Translations under genes and position numbers: made by a program | The notes under the pieces: generated by a model | What the model was told of the DNA's origin: nothing | Seen by the model: only the letters and a program-made list of their open reading frames with translations | The model's database searches: none | Source of the DNA: Streptomyces xanthochromogenes | Lineage (GTDB): Bacteria; Actinomycetota; Actinomycetes; Streptomycetales; Streptomycetaceae | NCBI RefSeq assembly: GCF_014650455.1 | Contig: NZ_BMUZ01000011.1 | Location: 1-64,000 of the forward strand | Direction: 5' to 3' | Length of the DNA: 64,000 nt | Shown here: in pieces, positions 59,487 to 64,000 of the stretch | Numbering within the stretch: position 1 is the stretch's first letter | Layout: every line of letters begins with the position of its first letter

Positions 59487-62400
59487 ACATCGCCGGGCTC
59501 TTGGCCGAACTGGAGGCCGCCGGGGTCGAGTTGTGGGAGGACTCGGGACGTCTGCGGTTCCGCGCCCCCCAGGGCGCGCTGACCGACGAACGCCGCGAGG
59601 CACTGCGCGCCCACAAGGAGCAGGTGCTCGACCACCTGCGCGAGGAGCGCACCCGCACCACCGTCGTGCACCACCCCGGCGACCGCCACACCCCGTTCCC
59701 GCTGACCGATGTGCAGACCGCCTATCTGCTCGGCCGCAAGGACCTCTTCGCGTACGGCGGCGTCGCCTGCCACGCGTATGGGGAACTGCGCTTCACCAGC
59801 CTCGACGCGGCCCGGATGGAGCAGGCCTGGCAGCGGCTGATCGAGCGGCACGACATGCTGCGGGCCGTCGTCGACGAGGAGGGCTCCCAGCGGGTGCTGA
59901 CCGCGGTGGCCCCGTACCGCATCGAGGTCACGGACCTGCGCGAGAGCACCGCGGAGCGGGCCGGGGCGGCGCTCGCCGCGCAGCGGGACGAGATGGACCA
60001 CGAGATCAGGCCGGCCGGCGTGTGGCCGCTGTTCGAGCTGCGGGCCACCCTCTTCGCCGACCACGCGCTGCTGCACGTCTCGCTGGACTTCCTGATCGCC
60101 GACTACGTGTCGATCAACCTCCTGCTCGACGAACTGCGCACCCTGTACGCGGACCCGTCCGCCCAGCTGCCCGAACTGCCCGTCACCTTCCGGGACTACC
60201 TGCTCGCCGAGCGCGGACTGCGCCAGAGCACCCGCTACGAGCGGGACCGCGCCTACTGGCTGGACCGCGTGGACGACCTGCCCCCGGCCCCCGCGTTCCC
60301 GATGCGGGACACCCCGGCCGCCGAGGGCCCGGCCCGGTTCGTACGCCATCGGATGGCACTGTCCCGGCCGGACTGGCAGTCACTGCGCGACACCGCGACC
60401 GCGCGCGGCCTCACCCCGTCGGGTGCGGTGCTCGCCGCGTACGCGGAGGTCATCGGCCGCTGGTGCAACCGGCAGCGCTTCACGCTCGACCTCACGCTTC
60501 TGAACCGGCTGCCGCTGCACCCCCAAGTCGGCTCCCTGGTGGGCGACTTCACCTCCGTCGAGCTGCTTGAGGTCGACCGTTCGTCCGGCGCCACGTTCGC
60601 CGAGCGGGGCAAGGAGCTGGTGGGCCGGCTCTTCGAGGACCTCGACCACCGGCTGTTCACCGGCGTCGAGGTGATGCGCGAGATCGCCCGCAGGCGCGGC
60701 CAGGACGCGGCCCTGATGCCGGTCGTCTTCACCAGCGCCATCGGGCTCGGGGACGCGGCCTCCGCCCCGGCCGACGACACCGAGGGCCGGCTGGTGCACG
60801 GCATCAGCCAGACCCCGCAGGTGTGGATCGACTGCCAGGTCATGGAGGACCGCGAGGGCCTCTCGCTCAACTGGGACGTCCGCGAGGGCGTCCTCGCGGA
60901 CGGGGTGGTGGACGCGATGTTCGCCTCCTTCCGGTCGCTCGTGGAGCGGATGGCCGCCGACCCCGGCGTGTGGGACCTGGCGGTGCCGACCGAGCTGCCC
61001 GCCGAGCAGAGCGCGCGCCGCGCGGAGGCCAACGCCACCGAGGGGCCGTTGTCCGAAGCCCTTCTGCACGAGGGCGCGTTCGCGGCCGCCGCCCGCGCTC
61101 CCGAAAGCCCCGCCGTGATCAGCGGCGACCGGGTCCTCACCCACGGCGAGGTGGCCGCCCGGGCGCACGCCGTCGCCGCCGCCCTCAAGGGTGCGGGGTG
61201 CGCGCCGGGCGATCTGGTGGGCGTCGTGATGGACAAGAGCTGGGAACAGGTGGTGGCCGTCCTCGGTACCCTGCTCGCCGGCGCGGTCTACGTCCCGGTC
61301 GACACCCACCAGCCCGAGGCGCGCCGTGAGCAGATGCTCCGGGACGCCAAGGTCGGCTGTGCGCTGGTCCGTTCGGGCCGCACCGTCCTGCCCGACGGCG
61401 TCACCGCCATCGAGGTGGACACGCTGGACCCCGCGCCGAGCGCCCCGGTCGCCCGGCTGCGCGCGCCCGACGACCTCGCCTATGTCATCTACACCTCCGG
61501 GTCGACGGGCAGTCCCAAGGGCGTCATGATCAGCCACCGCGGCGCGGTGAACACCATCGACGACATCAACGAGCGGTTCGCGGTGGGCCGGGGCGACCGC
61601 GTCCTCGCCCTCGCCAACCTCGGCTTCGACCTGTCCGTCTACGACGTGTTCGGGGTGCTCGCCGCGGGCGGCGCGCTCGTGCTGCCCGATCCCGACCGGC
61701 GCGCCGACCCCTCGCACTGGGCCGACCTCGTCGCGAGGCACGGGGTCACCCTGTGGAACTCCGTCCCCGCACAGCTGCACATGGTCAACGAGTACCTCGG
61801 CACCGAACCCGTACCGCTGCCCTCGCTGCGCCTGGCGCTGCTGTCAGGTGACTGGATACCGGTGTCGCTTCCCGACTCCATCCGCGCCAAGGTGCCGGGC
61901 CTGACCGTGACGTCCCTGGGCGGCGCGACCGAGGCGTCCATCTGGTCGATCCTGCACCCCATCGACGAGGTGACCCCCGGCCTGCCGTCGATCCCGTACG
62001 GGCGGCCCCTCACCAACCAGCGCTTCCACGTCCTGGACGCGGCGATGGAGCCCTGTCCCGACCTGGTGGCGGGCGAGCTGTACATCGCGGGCATCGGGCT
62101 CGCGCTCGGCTACCTCGGCGACGAGGCCAGGACCGCCGAGCGCTTCCTGACCCACCCGCGCAGCGGCGAGCGGCTCTACCGCACCGGGGACCTGGGACGG
62201 TATCTGCCCGACGGGGAGATCGAGTTCCTCGGCCGCGACGACCGCCAGGTCAAGATCCGGGGCCACCGCATCGAGACGGCGGAGGTCGAGGCGGCCCTGC
62301 GCAGCCACCCGGCCGTGGCCGACTGCGTGGTGCTCGTCGAGGGTGAACGCCCCTGGGAGCGGCGCCTGATGGCGTTCGCCGAGACGGCGCGCGTGCCCGC

Positions 62401-64000
62401 GGGTGCCGCCGAGCGGGACAGCGCCCTGGTCGAGGCGGTGACCGCCGACGGCGAGGAGGTACGGGCCGGGGTGAACGCCGAGCAGGTCGTCGGGTTCGCC
62501 CGCCGTCTGGACGAGGCGGCGCTGCTCGCGATGATGGACGTGCTCCAGAACAGCGGCCTGTTCGCCACGCCGGACGACCGGCACTCGCTCGGGACCATCC
62601 TGTCGTCCGCGGGCGTGGCACCCAAGCACCACCGCCTGGTGCGCCGTTGGCTCGCCGCCCTCGAACGCGAGGGATACGTGGAGCGCTCGCCGGGGGACGG
62701 CGACTACCGCGCCCTTCGCCGGGCGGAGCCCGGTTCGGTCGACGAGGCGTGGCTGCGGGTCGACGAGGCGCTGCCCACCGCGCAGGACGGCTCGGAACTC
62801 CTCAGCTACTTCCGCACCGCCACGGCCCACCTGCCGCAGCTGCTCCGCGACGAGCAGGACCCCGTCCAACTCCTCTTCCCCGAGGGCCGGTTGGAGATCC
62901 AGGAAGCGGCCTACACCGAGGGCTTCCTCAACTCCTACCTCAACCGGGTCGCCACCTCCGTCGTCCAGCGGATCGCCCAGGAGCACGCCCCGCGCGGCAC
63001 CCTGCGCCTGCTCGAAGTCGGCGCGGGCGTCGGCGGAGTGAGCGTGGAGGCGGTGCCGCGGCTCGCCGGCAACGACTGCTCGTACCTGTTCACCGACGTG
63101 TCGCAGTTCTTCCTGAACAAGGCCGCCGAGCGCTTCACCGACTTCCCGTGGGTCAACTACCAGCTCTTCGACATGAACGAGGAGTACCGCCCGCAGGGCA
63201 TCGAGCCCAACTCGCTGGACGTCATCCTGTGCGGCAACGTCATGCACTACTCGCGCAACGCCTCGGTGGTCCTGGGCCGGATGCGGGAGATGCTCGCGCC
63301 GGGCGGCTGGCTCATCTTCATCGAGACGACCCGGGACAACTACCAGATCCTGACGTCGATGGAGTTCCTCTTCGACGCCACCAACGGCGACTTCGAGGAC
63401 GTGCGCAAGGGAGCGGACCAGACCTTCGTCGCCCGTGACCAGTGGCTCGACCTGATCGAGGGGGCCGGCGGCGAGACCGTCGTGTGCCTGCCGGACACCA
63501 AGGACCCGCTGTCCACCATCGGCATGCACGTCTTCGCGGTGCAGTTCAAGCAGGACCGGGTGCCGGTGAGCGCCGCCGAGGTGCTCGGACACGTCGCCGA
63601 GCGGCTGCCGGAGGAGATGGTCCCGGCCCACCTCCAGCTGGTCGACGCCCTGCCGCTCACCGACAACGGCAAGACCGACCGGCGCACCCTCGCCTCCTGG
63701 CTGCTGCCCAAGGGCGCCGTCGAGCAGCGCGCGGGGGCGGGCGACCGGGTGCCGATGACCGACCTGGAGCAGCGCATCCAGGCCGCCTGGTGCACGGTGC
63801 TCGGCACCACCGCGGTCGGCCGCGAGGAGACCTTCTACGAGGCCGGCGGCGACTCGCTGCTCGCCGCCCAGGTGGTGGGCGTGCTGCGCGAGGAGGTGGC
63901 CGAGGCCAAGCACACCTTCTTCGACGAACTGCTGCGCGAGGTCCTCAACGGCGCCTCCGTGGCCCGGCTCGCCGCCCTGCTGTCCACCGGCCGGATCGCC
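59483..64000 (+). CDS. NRPS TubC-Cy-A(MT)-PCP, continues past right edge
   Basis: 1506 codons in view, open at the right. An N-terminal TubC-type docking domain (1-55) is followed by Cy3 (about 70-500, D202-S210), A3 (core D716; code D-L-Y-N-L-S-L-I-W-K, cysteine), and a methyltransferase-like domain of about 300 residues inserted between A8 and A10 (motif I LLEVGAGVGGVS near 1177, then FIETTRDNYQI). PCP3 has Ser1458 in GGDSLL. In PchE and HMWP2 such an insert works as epimerase; here the glycine-rich SAM site looks complete, so C-methylation is also possible. Further domains are expected beyond the window. Confidence 0.93.

Overview
The window reads as chromosomal DNA of a Streptomyces or close relative. 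Base composition is very GC-rich throughout, codons end in G or C, many genes start with GTG, -10 boxes look like TAGGCT, and the gene families are typical of streptomycetes (large LuxR regulator, FHA/kinase pair, MutAB-MeaB, DipZ with fasciclin). No tRNA, rRNA, CRISPR array, intact insertion sequence or replication origin was recognised.

Left part, 1-34.8 kb, is mixed chromosomal content. A secreted RHS-repeat protein runs off the left edge. A short-chain dehydrogenase and a divergent MarR repressor share two perfect 15-bp operators. mutA-mutB-meaB form a methylmalonyl-CoA mutase operon. Next come a secreted chymotrypsin-like protease, a LuxR-family ATPase regulator, a GH9 glycosidase, and a DipZ/fasciclin pair that recalls mpt83-dipZ-mpt70 of Mycobacterium tuberculosis. 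An unusual three-gene unit holds a small protein, an ECF-type sigma factor and a long protein with an IclR effector domain. DUF899, OsmC, SMI1/KNR4, a membrane protein, YeaQ, a phosphodiesterase, an FHA/kinase pair, LysR, VOC and an FAD oxidase follow. An aldo/keto reductase remnant of about 18 codons lies at 25.4 kb.

Right part, about 34.8-64 kb and open at the right edge, is a nonribosomal peptide gene cluster. A stand-alone aryl-acid ligase with a salicylate-type pocket should load the N-terminal aryl carrier domain of the 2187-residue NRPS. That protein is ArCP-Cy-A-PCP-Cy-A-PCP. It hands on, probably through a TubC docking domain, to a second NRPS with Cy-A(methyltransferase)-PCP that continues past the window. 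The Cy domains carry DxxxxDxxS motifs and two of three A domains carry a cysteine code, so a salicyl-capped chain of thiazoline rings, as in pyochelin or yersiniabactin, is the expected scaffold. Around it sit parts not usual for that family: a fatty-acyl-AMP-ligase-like enzyme with its own carrier protein, a free condensation domain, two divergent P450s, two flavoproteins, a ferritin-like diiron protein, a C/O/N-methyltransferase, an alpha/beta hydrolase and a DrrAB-type exporter with two permeases. A Sfp-type PPTase is included. No salicylate synthase, thiazolinyl reductase or terminal thioesterase domain is visible in the window.

Control of the cluster can be partly read. The only cluster-situated regulator is an OmpR-type winged-helix protein with a degenerate receiver. 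Its gene has two TTA codons, and TTA also occurs in the exporter ATPase and one P450, which points to bldA dependence. A 23-bp box with two TGAMAG-like half-sites 11 bp apart occurs in the ligase/FAAL and exporter promoters at exactly the same distance from a -10 hexamer, and related boxes occur in the two other divergent promoters of the cluster.
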